A DNA stretch of 64,000 nt from LMDS01 sp039930465 (GTDB lineage Bacteria > Pseudomonadota > Gammaproteobacteria > Burkholderiales > Burkholderiaceae_C), in NCBI GenBank assembly GCA_039930465.1, contig JBDTTU010000005.1, positions 29,643-93,642 of the forward strand. Reading direction: 5' to 3'. This document shows positions 63,388 through 64,000 of this stretch, one piece after another. Within the stretch, counting starts at the first letter, position 1, and the number at the start of each line of letters is the position of its first letter. The notes beneath the pieces were generated by a model that worked only from the letters and a program-made list of their open reading frames with translations, made no database searches and was not told where the DNA came from. A program made the translations under genes and the position numbers.

Positions 63388-64000
63388 ATGGCTGATCTCA
63401 GTTCCACCTTCGCGGGCATCAAGAGCCCCAACCCGTTCTGGCTCGCGTCGGCCCCGCCGACCGACAAGGAATACAACGTCGTGCGCGCTTTCGAAGCCGG
63501 CTGGGGCGGAGTGGTCTGGAAGACACTTGGCGAAGCCGGCCCGCCGGTCGTGAACGTGAACGGCCCGCGTTACGCGGCGCTCTATTCGCAAGACCGGCGC
63601 CTGATCGGCTTCAACAACATCGAGCTGATCACCGACCGGCCGCTGGAAACCAATCTCGAGGAAATCACCCGCGTCAAACGAAACTGGCCCGACCGTGCGA
63701 TGGTGGTCTCGATCATGGTGCCGTGCGAAGAACAGGCCTGGCGCGCGATCTTGCCGCGCGTTGAAGACACCGGCTGCGACGGCATCGAGCTGAACTTCGG
63801 CTGCCCGCACGGCATGAGCGAGCGCGGCATGGGCTCGGCCGTGGGCCAGGTGCCCGAATACATCGAGATGGTCACGCGCTGGTGCAAGGAGTACACGCGC
63901 CTGCCGGTGATCGTGAAGCTCACGCCGAACGTGGCCGACATCAAACCGCCGGCGCTGGCCGCGCACCGCGGCGGCGCCGATGCGGTGTCGCTGATCAACA
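63388..64000 (+). CDS. preA: NAD-dependent dihydropyrimidine dehydrogenase subunit PreA (3' end outside window)
   Basis: The first 204 codons are in the window. They read LSSTFAGIKSPNPFWLASAPPTDKEYNV, the DHOD-like FMN barrel start, then GWGGVVWKTLGEAGPPVVNVNGPRY and DGIELNFGCPHGMSERGMGSAVGQ with the substrate/FMN Asn and the catalytic Cys of NFGCPHG. The missing C-terminus should carry two Fe4S4 motifs. With PreT it reduces uracil and thymine to the dihydro forms, the first step of the pathway whose next two enzymes are upstream. ATG 63388 is used. Confidence 0.95.
   Translation, partial: MADLSSTFAGIKSPNPFWLASAPPTDKEYNVVRAFEAGWGGVVWKTLGEAGPPVVNVNGPRYAALYSQDRRLIGFNNIELITDRPLETNLEEITRVKRNWPDRAMVVSIMVPCEEQAWRAILPRVEDTGCDGIELNFGCPHGMSERGMGSAVGQVPEYIEMVTRWCKEYTRLPVIVKLTPNVADIKPPALAAHRGGADAVSLIN

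Overview
The window looks like a chromosomal stretch of a high-GC betaproteobacterium of the order Burkholderiales (Rubrivivax/Leptothrix/Methylibium-like). This is inferred from base composition, GTG/TTG starts, gene families and tight operon packing, not from a marker search. I see no rRNA, tRNA, CRISPR array, insertion sequence or phage gene. The window begins inside a TetR gene and ends inside preA.

Layout. 1-5233 (mostly minus): a TetR regulator cut by the window edge, then a carbohydrate-type ABC importer (ATPase, Tat-exported binding protein, two permeases). 5414-8694 (plus): a divergent FadR-type regulator with a class II aldolase/decarboxylase, an erythronate-dehydrogenase-like epimerase and an SDR. 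Importer and enzymes probably form one sugar-acid catabolic locus. 8695-9254 is a hairpin-rich non-coding stretch. 9255-15332: a CHRD lipoprotein, an alpha/beta hydrolase with an acyl-CoA ligase, and a polar amino-acid ABC importer. 15352-23767: a membrane Ser/Thr kinase, argG, a periplasmic molybdopterin-domain-like protein coupled to a hybrid histidine kinase, murB, a YajQ protein and a retropepsin-like protease. 23784-32439: MFS transporter plus epimerase, a pair of pimeloyl-CoA-type acyl-CoA dehydrogenases, a glycerophosphodiesterase, a P1 peptidase, a lipoprotein hydrolase and a low-Mr phosphatase.

32635-38920 is a four-gene signalling operon with overlapping or abutting genes: PAS-GGDEF(degenerate)-EAL-REC, HDOD, histidine kinase, REC-HD-GYP. 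It is followed by a MarR regulator, a Pal-like OmpA protein, and a trehalose-type pair in which the GT20 synthase is fused to a membrane sensor-like N-terminus. 43542-44771 is a CPA1 antiporter. 44887-46815 is a zone of decay: a truncated aroQ, a wrecked TRAP DctM gene and an unidentified C-terminal remnant surround an intact ketodeoxygluconate-type kinase. 46924-48202 holds an ECF sigma factor with two paralogous small membrane proteins. 48309-58209 holds an FMO-like flavoprotein with an SDR, an EamA exporter, a secreted orphan, a CadC-like regulator divergent from two secreted proteins, and two VOC proteins.

58396-64000 is a reductive pyrimidine degradation locus: a RutR-like repressor, N-carbamoyl-beta-alanine amidohydrolase, dihydropyrimidinase, PreT and PreA (cut by the window end). 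A near-consensus RutR operator lies in the divergent promoter. Together the enzymes would take uracil/thymine through the dihydropyrimidine and N-carbamoyl-beta-amino acid to the beta-amino acid, CO2 and ammonia.
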